The notes under the pieces were generated by a model. It was not told where the DNA came from and ran no database searches. It worked only from the letters and a program-made list of their open reading frames with translations. Positions 44,689 to 52,538 of a stretch of 64,000 nt of DNA are shown piece by piece. Each line of letters opens with the position of its first letter. Positions within the stretch are counted from its first letter, which is position 1. Source of the stretch: Halorubellus sp. JP-L1 (GTDB lineage Archaea > Halobacteriota > Halobacteria > Halobacteriales > Natrialbaceae); assembly GCF_011440375.1 (NCBI RefSeq), contig NZ_JAAOIR010000002.1, forward strand, positions 248,001 to 312,000, given 5' to 3'. The translations under genes and the position numbers were made by a program.

Positions 44689-45357
44689 ATGCGAATCGCA
44701 CTACTCGGCGGTACCGGCGACATCGGGCAGGGACTCGCGCTCCGCTGGGCGTACGACACCGACCACGAGGTCCTCATTGGCTCCCGGGACCCGGAGAAGG
44801 CGCGGACGAAGGCCGAGGAGTACGAGACGGAACTCTCGTCGCGCGGCCGGGACTGCACCGTGAATGGCTTCGAGAACGCGATGGCCGCGGACCGCGCGGA
44901 CGTCGTCGTCCTCGCCGTCCCACCGTACCACGTCGGTGACACCGTCGACGCCGTCGCCGACCGCCTCGACGACGACACCGTCCTCGTCTCGCCCGCCGTC
45001 GGCATGAAGGGCGACGAGGACGGCATGCACTATCACCCGCCGAGCGCCGGGAGCGTCACCGCGCTCGCCGCGCGCGCCGCCCCCGACGACGTCAGCGTCA
45101 TCGGCGCGTTCCACAACCTCAGCGCCGACCGCCTCGCGAACCTCGACGTCGAACTCGACCTCGACACCCTCCTCGTCGGCGACGACCCCGACGCAAAGGA
45201 TACCGTCGAGCGACTCGCCGACGCCATCGAAGGCCTCCGCCCGCTCGACGCCGGCCCCATCGCGAACGCCAGCGAAGTCGAATCCATCACGCCACTCGTC
45301 ATCAACATCGCCCGCCACAACGACGGCATGCACGACGTGGGCGTGCGCTTCCAGTAG
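44689..45357 (+). CDS. npdG: NADPH-dependent F420 reductase (F420:NADP oxidoreductase)
   Basis: A 222-residue protein. The Rossmann motif LLGGTGDIGQG binds NADP, with IGSRDPEKA after it (Ser-Arg, NADP-specific). Later motifs are VVVLAVPPYHVGDTV, SPAVGMKGDEDG and VIGAFHNLSA, all matching the F420:NADP oxidoreductase family. It moves hydride between coenzyme F420 and NADP. GCTTAATC lies about 27 nt upstream of the ATG. Its last eight codons and stop are the first copy of a 38-bp repeat array. Confidence 0.93.
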   Translation: MRIALLGGTGDIGQGLALRWAYDTDHEVLIGSRDPEKARTKAEEYETELSSRGRDCTVNGFENAMAADRADVVVLAVPPYHVGDTVDAVADRLDDDTVLVSPAVGMKGDEDGMHYHPPSAGSVTALAARAAPDDVSVIGAFHNLSADRLANLDVELDLDTLLVGDDPDAKDTVERLADAIEGLRPLDAGPIANASEVESITPLVINIARHNDGMHDVGVRFQ

Positions 45358-45520
45358 CAGTCGGTTCGCACGACGTGGGCGTGCGCTTCCAGTAGCAGTC
45401 GGTTCGCACGACGTGGGCGTGCGCTTCCAGTAGCAGTCGGTTCGCACGACGTGGGCGTACGCTTCCAGTAGCAGTCGGTTCGCACGACGTGGGCGTGCGC
45501 TTCCAGTAGCAGTCAGTTCG
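45331..45520. repeat. 38-bp tandem repeat, five copies, seeded by the npdG 3' end
   Basis: Copies start at 45331, 45369, 45407, 45445 and 45483, five in all with only two single-base changes. The first copy contains codons HDVGVRFQ and the stop of npdG. Copies lie directly head-to-tail with no spacers, which rules out CRISPR. The unit repeats the gene's terminal codons and stop in the 3' UTR. Confidence 0.96.
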
Positions 45521-45612
45521 AAAACGAGAGTTCTCGCGTACGAGACGGATGCGTTCTCGCGAAGCAGTCGCTCGTCGGTCGAGCGAGAGCGATTCGAGAA
45601 GGCTCGACTCCG

Positions 45613-45882
45613 TCAGGCGCCGGCCTGTTCGAGCGCGTCCTCCAGGTCCTCGCGCTGGGTGACGCCGACGAAGCGCTCGACGATGCCGTCGTCGTTCTCG
45701 ACGACGAGCGTCGGCAGCGACCGAACCTGGTACTCGTTGGCGACGTCCTGCTCCTCGTCGACGTTCACCTTCTCCACCTGGAACCGGCCCTCCCAGTCCT
45801 CCTCGAGCTCGTCGAGGATCGGGTCCTGGGTCTTGCAGGGGCCACACCAGTCCGCGTAGAAGTCCTTGAGCGTAACCGTCAT
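45613..45882 (-). CDS. trxA: Thioredoxin
   Basis: An 89-residue protein, MTVTLKDFYADWCGPCK, with the active site WCGPC (C13/C16) and the cis-proline in VRSLPTLVV. It is shorter than usual thioredoxins (about 105) because the N-terminal strand is reduced. It is a cytoplasmic disulfide reductase and could recycle the ArsC enzyme. The ATG at 45882 is preferred to an upstream start at 45936, which would add 18 unconserved residues. It converges on npdG across the repeat array. Confidence 0.93.
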   Translation of the reverse strand: MTVTLKDFYADWCGPCKTQDPILDELEEDWEGRFQVEKVNVDEEQDVANEYQVRSLPTLVVENDDGIVERFVGVTQREDLEDALEQAGA

Positions 45883-46024
45883 GCTGTCTACCTGAAGTTG
45901 CCCATCGGTCGGGTTAAGGGTTTGGTTGACGGGCATCGATGCCGCTCAGCCGCCCCCCGCGACCGCCGTCGGCGAAGGGTAGCGCCATCTCCGATTCGCG
46001 CCGACTACGCGCGCCCGCCGCGAA

Positions 46025-46068
46025 GTCGGGCGTTCGCCGGAGCGAGGTCGGGCGTTCGCCGGAGCGAG
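46025..46068. repeat. 22-bp direct repeat, two perfect copies
   Basis: Copies at 46025-46046 and 46047-46068 in the 230-bp gap between the divergent thioredoxin and secG genes. The second ends shortly before the secG TATA-like box. The rest of the gap is featureless. Confidence 0.88.
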
Positions 46069-46114
46069 CGCGGAGGTCGAAAGGTTTAGTGACCGGCGGC
46101 GCAGAGTGTCGCGC

Positions 46115-46276
46115 ATGAGCAGTGGTGAAAACTCCGGCGGCCTGATGTCCAGTGCGGGCCTCGTCCGGTACTTCGACGCCGAGGACAGCAACGCAATCCG
46201 CATCGACCCGCGCACCGTCGTCGCCATCGGCATCGTCTTCGGCGCGCTGGTGTTCGTCCTCGCCGCCTCGTTCTAG
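46115..46276 (+). CDS. secG: Preprotein translocase subunit SecG/Sec61-beta
   Basis: A 53-residue protein. The N-terminus is polar and Gly/Ser-rich ([20 protein letters not shown]), followed by [19 protein letters not shown] and a single C-terminal membrane helix. This matches archaeal Sec61-beta: a short cytosolic part then one tail anchor with the IRIDP motif before the helix. It is the third subunit of the SecYE-beta protein-conducting channel. A GTTTAGT box about 28 nt upstream indicates a nearly leaderless transcript. Confidence 0.92.
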   Translation: MSSGENSGGLMSSAGLVRYFDAEDSNAIRIDPRTVVAIGIVFGALVFVLAASF

Positions 46277-46377
46277 AGCGGCCCACGGCGTCGCCGCGAC
46301 CCGTTCGCTGGACCGCAGCCCGCGACCGTCAGGGACAGTTCCGTTCGCTTTTGGTCACCGAACGCCTACCCGTCGGT

Positions 46378-46977
46378 ATGACTCTCGTAGCGGGCGTCGT
46401 CGCGGTCCAGGGCGACGTCTCCGAGCACGCGGACGCGATCCGTCGCGCCGGCGCTGCCCACGGCGAGACCGTCGAGGTCCACGAGATCCGCCAGTCCGGG
46501 TCCGTCCCCGACTGCGACGTTCTCCTGCTCCCGGGCGGCGAATCGACCGCGATCTCGCGGCTCCTCCACGACGAGGGGATTGCCGAAGAAATCATCGCGC
46601 ACGTCGACGCCGGAAAGCCGCTGCTCGCGACGTGTGCCGGCCTCATCGTCGCCGCCCGCGACGCGAAGGACGACCGCGTCCGCGAACTCGACGTCCTCGA
46701 CGTCTCCGTCGACCGGAACGCGTTCGGCCGCCAGAAGGACAGCTTCGAGGCCCCGCTCGACGTCGCCGGGCTCGACGAGCCGTTCCCCGCGGTGTTCATC
46801 CGCGCGCCCGTCATCGACGCGGTCGGCGATGGCGTCGACGTGCTCGCCTCGTGGGACGATAACCCCGTCGCGGTCAAGGACGGCGCGGTCGTCGGGACGA
46901 GCTTCCACCCCGAACTGACGACGGACTCGCGGCTCCACGACCTCGCGTTCTTCGACGCGGTCGCCGTCGACGCCTGA
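46378..46977 (+). CDS. pdxT: Pyridoxal 5'-phosphate synthase glutaminase subunit PdxT
   Basis: A 199-residue class I glutamine amidotransferase. PGGESTAIS forms the oxyanion hole, nucleophile C86 is in ATCAGLIV, and the His-Glu pair is in SFHPEL (H177, E179). It supplies ammonia to PdxS for PLP synthesis. PdxS is not in the window. An in-frame GTG at 46351 exists, but the family start is near MTLVAGVVAVQGD. Confidence 0.94.
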   Translation: MTLVAGVVAVQGDVSEHADAIRRAGAAHGETVEVHEIRQSGSVPDCDVLLLPGGESTAISRLLHDEGIAEEIIAHVDAGKPLLATCAGLIVAARDAKDDRVRELDVLDVSVDRNAFGRQKDSFEAPLDVAGLDEPFPAVFIRAPVIDAVGDGVDVLASWDDNPVAVKDGAVVGTSFHPELTTDSRLHDLAFFDAVAVDA

Positions 46978-47069
46978 GTGACGGTCGAACGCGCCAGGGG
47001 TCGTAGGGCAGGCGACGGGAGTCCCGCGGAGTAGGTGTGTTTTTCCCGCTGGCGGGCGTCGACGGACGT

Positions 47070-47519
47070 ATGCATGCGACGATCGACTCGGTCCGCGTGG
47101 CTGCGACGCACGACGGTCCCGCCCCCGTCGTCCTGCTGGCCGTCGACGACGAGGCCGAGGTCGTCCCGATCTTCGTCGGTGGCGAGGAGGCGCTCGCCAT
47201 CGCTCGCGGACTGGACGCGCAGGACGTCGGCCGGCCGCTCACGCACGACCTCCTCCTGGACGTCATGGAGGAACTCGGCGGACGCGTCGAGCGGGTCGTC
47301 GTGAGTCGCGTCGAGGACCGGACGTACATCGCGGACCTCCACCTCGAGACGCCTCGCGGCGAGCAGGTCGTCGACGCCCGACCGAGCGACTGCCTGGCGC
47401 TCGCCGCCCGCACGAACGCCCCGATCGAGGTCTCCGAATCGGTGTTCGAGAGCGGACGGGCGGACCCCGCCGAGTTCGACGAGTTCGACGACGTCCGCGA
47501 GGTGACCGACTACTCATGA
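47070..47519 (+). CDS. Bifunctional nuclease family protein (BFN, DUF151)
   Basis: A 149-residue protein, MHATIDSVRVAATHDG. It has the BFN motifs VVPIFVGGEEALAIARGL, RPLTHDLLLDVMEELGG, TYIADLHL and DARPSDCLALAART. BFN proteins were linked to nuclease activity in plants and bacteria; archaeal function is unknown. The last codons overlap hisE by 4 nt (ATGA), an operon with histidine biosynthesis. Confidence 0.9.
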   Translation: MHATIDSVRVAATHDGPAPVVLLAVDDEAEVVPIFVGGEEALAIARGLDAQDVGRPLTHDLLLDVMEELGGRVERVVVSRVEDRTYIADLHLETPRGEQVVDARPSDCLALAARTNAPIEVSESVFESGRADPAEFDEFDDVREVTDYS

Positions 47520-47860
47520 CCGACGCAGATGGTGACGTGGACGTCGACGGCGTAGCGGAGCGGAGCGACGCGTCCGCGGACGAGATCCTGGAGGAGCTGT
47601 TCGCGGTCGTCGAGGACCGCAAGCGCGAACTCCCCGAGGACTCGTACACGGCGTCGCTGTTCACGCACGAGAAGGGCGAGAACGCCGTGCTGGAGAAGCT
47701 CGGCGAGGAGACGACCGAGCTCGTCCTCGCGGCGAAGGACGACGACCACGACGAGATCGCGCACGAGAGCGCGGACATCGTCTACCACCTCCTCGTCTTG
47801 CTCGCGATGAAGGACGTGCCGCTGTCCGCGCTCCGCGAAGAACTCGCGTCGCGCCGATAG
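47516..47860 (+). CDS. hisE: Phosphoribosyl-ATP pyrophosphatase HisE
   Basis: A 114-residue MazG-like all-alpha pyrophosphatase: ILEELFAVVEDRKRELPEDSYTASLF, then EKGENAVLEKLGEETTELVLAAK with the EExxE metal site, and HESADIVYHLLVLL. It catalyses the second step of histidine biosynthesis. The first 25 residues are an acidic extension. It is coupled to the BFN gene. Confidence 0.95.
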   Translation: MTDADGDVDVDGVAERSDASADEILEELFAVVEDRKRELPEDSYTASLFTHEKGENAVLEKLGEETTELVLAAKDDDHDEIAHESADIVYHLLVLLAMKDVPLSALREELASRR

Positions 47861-47988
47861 CCAGCGTCGCTGCAGTGACGGCTGCGGAGGTCGCTGCGGA
47901 GAGTCGACCGCGGGCGCGTCGTGGGCCGGCGTCGCACGCGCAGGCCCCGATAGACGCGCTTTTACGTCGCAGCCGTGTACGTTCCGGC

Positions 47989-48954
47989 ATGATTTTCGAG
48001 AACCTCCCCACGACACCTCGGTCGGAGGAACTCATCGACAAGGCGTTCTCGCGGGCGGCGCGCTCCGGACGCGCGAAGTCCGGGCTGGAGGCCCAGCAGT
48101 CGATGCTGACGACCGCGTCGAACATCCTGTCGGACAACCTCGAGAACGTCGTCACGGCGTGGCCGGACTTCTCCACCGTCGACCCGTTCTACTACGAGCT
48201 CGCGGACGCCATCGTCGACGTGGACGCGGTCCGACAGAGCCTGAACGAGGTGACGTGGGCGAGCCGGAAGACCGCGGAGATCCAGAGCGAGTACCAGCCG
48301 AAGCTCCGGAAGACGGACGCGGACACCGCCCGCAAGCACCGCAAACAGGCGTTCGCGCGGATGGCGGACGTCGTCGAGGAGATCGAAGACGACCTGTTGC
48401 GGATCGGCGAAGCCCGCGACGACCTGAAGAACCTCCCGGACATCGACCCCGACGAGCCGGCGATCGTCGTCGCCGGCTACCCGAACGTCGGGAAGTCCTC
48501 GTTCGTGAACGCCGTCACGGCCGCACGCGGCGAGACCGCGAGCTATCCGTTCACGACGAAGGGCATCGGCGTCGGGCACTTCAAGCGCGGGCACCTCCGA
48601 TACCAGATCGTCGACACGCCCGGACTCCTGGACCGACCGGAGGCAGAACGGAACGACATCGAAGCGCAAGCGGTGTCCGCGCTCACGCACCTCGCGGACT
48701 GCGTGATCTTCATGCTGGACGCGAGCGCGGACTGCGGGTACCCCCTCGACTCGCAACTGGAGTTGCTCGCGGAGGTCGAGTCGCGCTTCGACGACGTCCC
48801 CGTCCTCGTCGTCTGCAACAAGAGCGACCGGTCGACGGACGTCGATGCGGACGCGTACATGAGCATCACGGAGGACGAGGGCGTCGACGCCGTCCGCGAC
48901 ATGGCTGTCGACGTCATCGACTACGAGCCCGAACTCCCCTACGACGACGCCTGA
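47989..48954 (+). CDS. NOG1-type GTPase
   Basis: A 321-residue protein. A helical N-terminal domain (1-155) precedes a GTPase with G1 GYPNVGKSS (163-171), G3 DTPG and G4 NKSD. The N-terminal segment MIFENLPTTPRSEELIDKAF is the NOG1 signature. Eukaryotic NOG1 acts in 60S ribosome assembly, so an assembly role is likely. CTTTTACG about 27 nt upstream indicates a leaderless transcript. Confidence 0.9.
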   Translation: MIFENLPTTPRSEELIDKAFSRAARSGRAKSGLEAQQSMLTTASNILSDNLENVVTAWPDFSTVDPFYYELADAIVDVDAVRQSLNEVTWASRKTAEIQSEYQPKLRKTDADTARKHRKQAFARMADVVEEIEDDLLRIGEARDDLKNLPDIDPDEPAIVVAGYPNVGKSSFVNAVTAARGETASYPFTTKGIGVGHFKRGHLRYQIVDTPGLLDRPEAERNDIEAQAVSALTHLADCVIFMLDASADCGYPLDSQLELLAEVESRFDDVPVLVVCNKSDRSTDVDADAYMSITEDEGVDAVRDMAVDVIDYEPELPYDDA

Positions 48955-49000
48955 CAGGCGGTCGGTCCGTCTCGTCGAGCGTCCGAGCGGAGAGAGCCAG

Positions 49001-50365
49001 TCAGCCCGTACAGCCGAGCGTCCCGGTCGAGCCGGGATTCGGCGGGGTGGTGACACCGAGGGGTGCGTACTCGGTCTCGACGAACCGTACCTCGATGGTC
49101 GTGCTCGCCATGTCGCTGGAGAGTTCCTCGTAGATGTCGCTCGCGAGTGTCGGGTACGTCTCTCCGGGGTCGACTGCGACCGACACCACGAGGTGTTCCG
49201 GCGCTGGATTCCGGAAGACAGCGAGGCTACGGCCGCTTTCGACGGACTGGACGCTGACGAGACGGATCTCCTCGTACGCCTCGTCGTCGAGGACGCCGTT
49301 GATGTCCTCGCAGACGGTCGACTCGGTGAGGGAGGTGGTGTACGAGACGTACGTCGTCCCGCCGAGGAACACCGAGATGAGGACGATGGCGGCGAAGAGC
49401 ACGCCGATGCGGGAGAGCGTCGCGGAGCGTGCTTCGTCTCGACGGAGCCAGTTGTCCGGTCGGTACCCAGAGTACCACAGCGTCGACATCGCGGCGAGGT
49501 TGATCGAGAGGACGTTCACGGTGACGAGGATGCTCGCACCGAGGACGACCACGGGGAGCCCCCACGCGATACCGATCCCGATGACGGCCGTCGGCGGGAC
49601 GAGCGCAACCGCGATCATGACGCCGACGAGCGACGCGGAGACGCCCGACCGGAGCGAGACCGCGCCGGCGATGCCGGCGCCGAGCGCGACCGCGAGCGAC
49701 AGGAAGTCCGGGGAGAGCCGGGACGACACCTGGTCGATGGTCGTCGGGTCGAGTCCGGGCGGGACGAAGTTCACGCTCTTCACGAGCCACGCGAACCCCG
49801 CGGCCGCCGCGATCGCGATCGCGAACCCGAGTATCTGGAGTTTGAGTCCGCGACGGAACATCGGCTCGTCGTCGACGACGGTTCCGGCGGCGGTCGTCAT
49901 CGCCGGCCCGATGAGTGGCGCGATGACCATCGACCCGACGACGACCTCCGGGGAGTCCATGAGGATGCCGGCGGTCGCGATGACGACGCTCACGATCGTC
50001 ATCAGGACGTACGTCGAGAACGCGGGCGCGAGGTCCCGGGCGCGCGCGGTGAGTTCCTCCCGGGCGATCCGGTCGCCGGTGCTCTCCTCGTCCTCTGCGT
50101 ACTGTTCTTTGAGCTTCTCGAACTTCTGGGAGACGACGGTCTCGGCGTTCAGGACGATCGTGAACGACTTGCGTTCGATTCCCGCGTCGCGGAGGCTCTG
50201 CAGTACCGGTTCGACGGCTTCCGTGGGGAGCGGGAACGAGACGATCGCCGTGTACTCGCGGCCGCTGGTCTCGTCGGTGACGGCGTAGTCGATCCCTTCG
50301 TCGTCGAGGACGTCGAGGATCGTCTGGCGTTTCCCCGCCGGCACCATTACCTGAACGAGTCGCAC
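49001..50365 (-). CDS. DUF389 (TIGR00341) membrane protein
   Basis: A 454-residue protein. An N-terminal soluble domain (1-90, [23 protein letters not shown]) resembles ACT-like folds. About eight membrane helices follow, with the DUF389 motifs [16 protein letters not shown] and [23 protein letters not shown]-terminal extracytosolic domain ends in a Cys-containing tail. Family function is unknown; suggested roles include transport. It converges on the NOG1-type gene. Confidence 0.9.
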   Translation of the reverse strand: MRLVQVMVPAGKRQTILDVLDDEGIDYAVTDETSGREYTAIVSFPLPTEAVEPVLQSLRDAGIERKSFTIVLNAETVVSQKFEKLKEQYAEDEESTGDRIAREELTARARDLAPAFSTYVLMTIVSVVIATAGILMDSPEVVVGSMVIAPLIGPAMTTAAGTVVDDEPMFRRGLKLQILGFAIAIAAAAGFAWLVKSVNFVPPGLDPTTIDQVSSRLSPDFLSLAVALGAGIAGAVSLRSGVSASLVGVMIAVALVPPTAVIGIGIAWGLPVVVLGASILVTVNVLSINLAAMSTLWYSGYRPDNWLRRDEARSATLSRIGVLFAAIVLISVFLGGTTYVSYTTSLTESTVCEDINGVLDDEAYEEIRLVSVQSVESGRSLAVFRNPAPEHLVVSVAVDPGETYPTLASDIYEELSSDMASTTIEVRFVETEYAPLGVTTPPNPGSTGTLGCTG

Positions 50366-50418
50366 GGTTCACGCGACGGCACGACCGGAGAAATATGTCG
50401 GGGGTCGACGACGCGGCG

Positions 50419-50514
50419 CAGTCGCTGGGGGAACGGACAGCACAGTCGCTGGGCGAACGGATGGCACGGTGGCTGGGGGAACGGACAGCACAGTCGCTGG
50501 GCGAACGGACGGCA
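50419..50514. repeat. 24-bp tandem repeat, four copies in a 48-bp higher-order pattern
   Basis: Copies start at 50419, 50443, 50467 and 50491. Alternate copies are more alike (GGGGGAACGGACAGCA versus GGGCGAACGG...GGCA), indicating a 48-bp duplication of a diverged 24-bp pair. It lies in the 376-bp divergent region between the DUF389 gene and engB; the rest of that region holds motif copy B and nothing else recognisable. Confidence 0.92.
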
Positions 50515-50639
50515 CGGTGGCGGGCAGACGCGGAGACGGTCCGTTCTCTCACGTCCTAGTGGTGGCGAGCAGGTGGCGCTCGACGCCCGCCCGGTGCTGC
50601 GCCACGCTCCCGTCTCGGGTCACCGGGGGCGACTCTCCG

Positions 50640-50683
50640 CACGCCCCGGGGCTTGCCGCGGTCCCCTACTTGAACTCTCGTGC
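50640..50683 (+). promoter_or_regulatory. Conserved upstream motif, copy B
   Basis: CACGCC, then TTGCCGCGG, then CCCTACTTGAACTCTCG. The ACTTGAA core begins 74 nt before the engB ATG, the same spacing as copy A. A GGCTTTTCC tract sits about 30 nt before the start as probable core promoter. Confidence 0.6.
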
Positions 50684-50741
50684 GAGCGGGACCTCGCGGG
50701 CAACGAGGCAGGCTTTTCCCCGTCGGTCGGGTACGAGTGGT

Positions 50742-51359
50742 ATGTTCGAGACGCGTCCCGACCGGAGCGACGAGGTGGTGCTCGTCGGCCGGTCGAACGT
50801 CGGGAAGTCCACGCTGATGCGCGAGATAACGGGGCACTCGTTCGATACCGGCCAGAAGCCCGGTGTCACGCGCGAACCGAATCACTACGACTGGGCGGGC
50901 GACGACTTCGTGCTCACGGACCTCCCCGGGTTCGGGTTCATGTCCGGGGTCGCCGACGAGCACCGCGAGCAGATCAAGGACGACATCGTCGCGTACCTCG
51001 AGACGTACGCGGACAACTTCCTCGTCGCAATCCTGGTCGTGGACGGGAAGAGCATGATCGACATCATCGACCGGCACAGCGGCGAGGACGAGATCCCCTA
51101 CGTCGTCGAGATGTTCTACGTCCTCGAGGACCTCGGGGTGCCGACGGTCGTCGCGGTGAACAAGATGGACAAGGTCGACGACGAGGACGAGCGACTGAAC
51201 GACCTCTGTGACCGCCTCGGCCTGTTCCCGCCCTGGCAGCAGTACCAGAACATCATCGCGCCCGTGACGGCCAAACAGGGCCGCATCCAATCGCTGAACG
51301 ACGCGGTCCGCACGCACCTCCACGACGCGAAGCGCGACGACCTCTTCAAGTTCTTCTGA
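50742..51359 (+). CDS. engB: EngB-type GTP-binding protein
   Basis: A 205-residue GTPase with G1 GRSNVGKST, then [14 protein letters not shown]3 DLPGFGFM and G4 NKMD. The [17 protein letters not shown] region near the C-terminus is close to the G5 loop. EngB/YihA proteins act in large ribosomal subunit maturation in bacteria. Upstream in-frame starts to 50469 would run through repeats and are rejected. Confidence 0.93.
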   Translation: MFETRPDRSDEVVLVGRSNVGKSTLMREITGHSFDTGQKPGVTREPNHYDWAGDDFVLTDLPGFGFMSGVADEHREQIKDDIVAYLETYADNFLVAILVVDGKSMIDIIDRHSGEDEIPYVVEMFYVLEDLGVPTVVAVNKMDKVDDEDERLNDLCDRLGLFPPWQQYQNIIAPVTAKQGRIQSLNDAVRTHLHDAKRDDLFKFF

Positions 51360-51437
51360 CGGCCCGGAATCGCTGGCGGCTCGCGTGCACGAAAAGAACG
51401 GGCGGTCGTCGAACGACCGGTGGGTGTTCGGCGAGCG

Positions 51438-52052
51438 CTACGAGTGACTCACTCGGGACGTGCTCGAACTGGTGGTTTCGTCGCTCCCGTCGCTCTCGTC
51501 GGTCCCGCTGGCGTCGTCCTCGTCCGAGCGGAGCGACTTCTCCATCACGCGGACGTCGACCGTGGCGGTCACGCCGTTCCCCTTCGTCTCGAACGACGCG
51601 ACGTCCGTGACCGCGTAGTCGTGGTATTCGTAGAACCCGACGGCGTTCAGCGACGACGCGAGCGACAGCGCGTCGAGCCCGTGCTCGCGCGCTCGCGCCT
51701 CCAGGTGCTCGAGCAGCTGCGTGCCGACGCCCTCGCCGGCGTACGTCGGACTGACGTACACCGCCTGCACCTCGCCATCGTCGACCTGCAGGTGCCCGAA
51801 CCCGGCGACGTCGCCCTCGCCACCGCCCGGGGAGCGCTCGACGCGCGGCGCACGCGTCTCGTCGGGCGCCGTGACGGCGACGACGAACGTCGCGTCCGGA
51901 TCGTTCAGGTCGTAGTCGCACCGACAGCGGTCGCCAGCCCACGCCTTCGCCGTCCGGTCGTCGTACGCGGCTGTGCCGAGTTCGCGCGCCGAGCGCCGAT
52001 GCAGGTTCGCGACCGCCCCGCGGTCGAGGTCGGTCATGCGTCGCACGTTCAT
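51438..52052 (-). CDS. GNAT-family N-acetyltransferase
   Basis: A 204-residue protein, MNVRRMTDLDRGAVANLHRRS. The acetyl-CoA-binding motif A is VQAVYVSPTYAGEGVGTQLLEHLEA, followed by NAVGFYEYHDY. A Ser/Asp/Thr-rich C-terminal tail of about 30 residues is probably disordered. The substrate is unknown. A small, apparently broken gene ends 19 nt upstream on the same strand and could have been its operon partner. Confidence 0.86.
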   Translation of the reverse strand: MNVRRMTDLDRGAVANLHRRSARELGTAAYDDRTAKAWAGDRCRCDYDLNDPDATFVVAVTAPDETRAPRVERSPGGGEGDVAGFGHLQVDDGEVQAVYVSPTYAGEGVGTQLLEHLEARAREHGLDALSLASSLNAVGFYEYHDYAVTDVASFETKGNGVTATVDVRVMEKSLRSDEDDASGTDESDGSDETTSSSTSRVSHS

Positions 52053-52071
52053 ACCCACACGGACGACCCCC

Positions 52072-52267
52072 CTACAAGAACCAGCGGCGGTCCTGCAGGT
52101 CGCACCTGTCGAACCACGAAGCGTCGTCGAATCGCCCGGCTGCGACGTGGTCGTCGCTCGCGACCGTCGAGTGGCGACGCCACGAGAAGTCACTCGCGAA
52201 CGCTGGAAGGCGGCTCGGAGGGAAGTCCCTCGTCAGAAGGGGCTCGGTGGGGGTAACGCGTCGTCAC
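52072..52267 (-). pseudogene. Small conserved-looking gene with an apparent +1 frameshift
   Basis: From the minus-strand stop TAG at 52072, an open frame runs back to 52263 and reads convincingly as protein, ending HVAAGRFDDASWFDRC then DLQDRRWFL, with high GC3. It has no ATG or GTG start; an in-frame TGA closes it at 52264. A GTG at 52267 lies in the other frame and stops after 25 codons. Removing one T at about 52255-52257 would fuse them to a 64-residue protein starting MTTRTPTEPLLTRDF. Either a real frameshift or a sequence error; family not recognised. Confidence 0.45.
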
Positions 52268-52328
52268 TGCCGCCACGAGAACGTAGACGCGGCCCGCTTT
52301 TGCCCGTTTCGACTCGGCCACCGTCCCA

Positions 52329-52372
52329 CCGACCGTGGGTTCAAGTGCGAAGCCGCGGCGACCGTCGGCGTG
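52329..52372 (-). promoter_or_regulatory. Conserved upstream motif, copy C
   Basis: On the minus strand: CACGCC, then GTCGCCGCGG, then CGCACTTGAACCCACGG. The ACTTGAA core begins 79 nt before the GTG at 52267, close to the 73 and 74 nt of copies A and B. A GCAAAAGC tract lies about 33 nt before that GTG. The match in spacing supports a gene start at 52267. Confidence 0.55.
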
Positions 52373-52538
52373 ACGTGACCGTCGCCGCGCGACGGCCTCG
52401 CGAATTCGACGACGTCCCGTCGCGCGCCCCCGCAGAGCGGACGCCCCCGACCGACAGCCGTCAGCGTCCGGTGCCGACGCGTCGTCGTTGCAAGCCCCCC
52501 TATTCGTCCCACTCGGCGGGTTCTTCGAGCGCCGGCAG
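52373..52538. other. Intergenic stretch with no recognised feature
   Basis: This is the rest of the 486-bp gap between the GNAT-side genes and the Nudix-eIF2B gene. I see no start-anchored reading frame with haloarchaeal codon bias, no repeat and no strong hairpin. It probably contains the 3' untranslated region of the Nudix-eIF2B gene. Confidence 0.5.

Noticed and set aside
45331-45520. Possible CRISPR array (regular 38-bp repeats)
   Set aside because: Copies are directly contiguous with no unique spacers, the first copy is coding sequence of npdG, and no cas gene is present.
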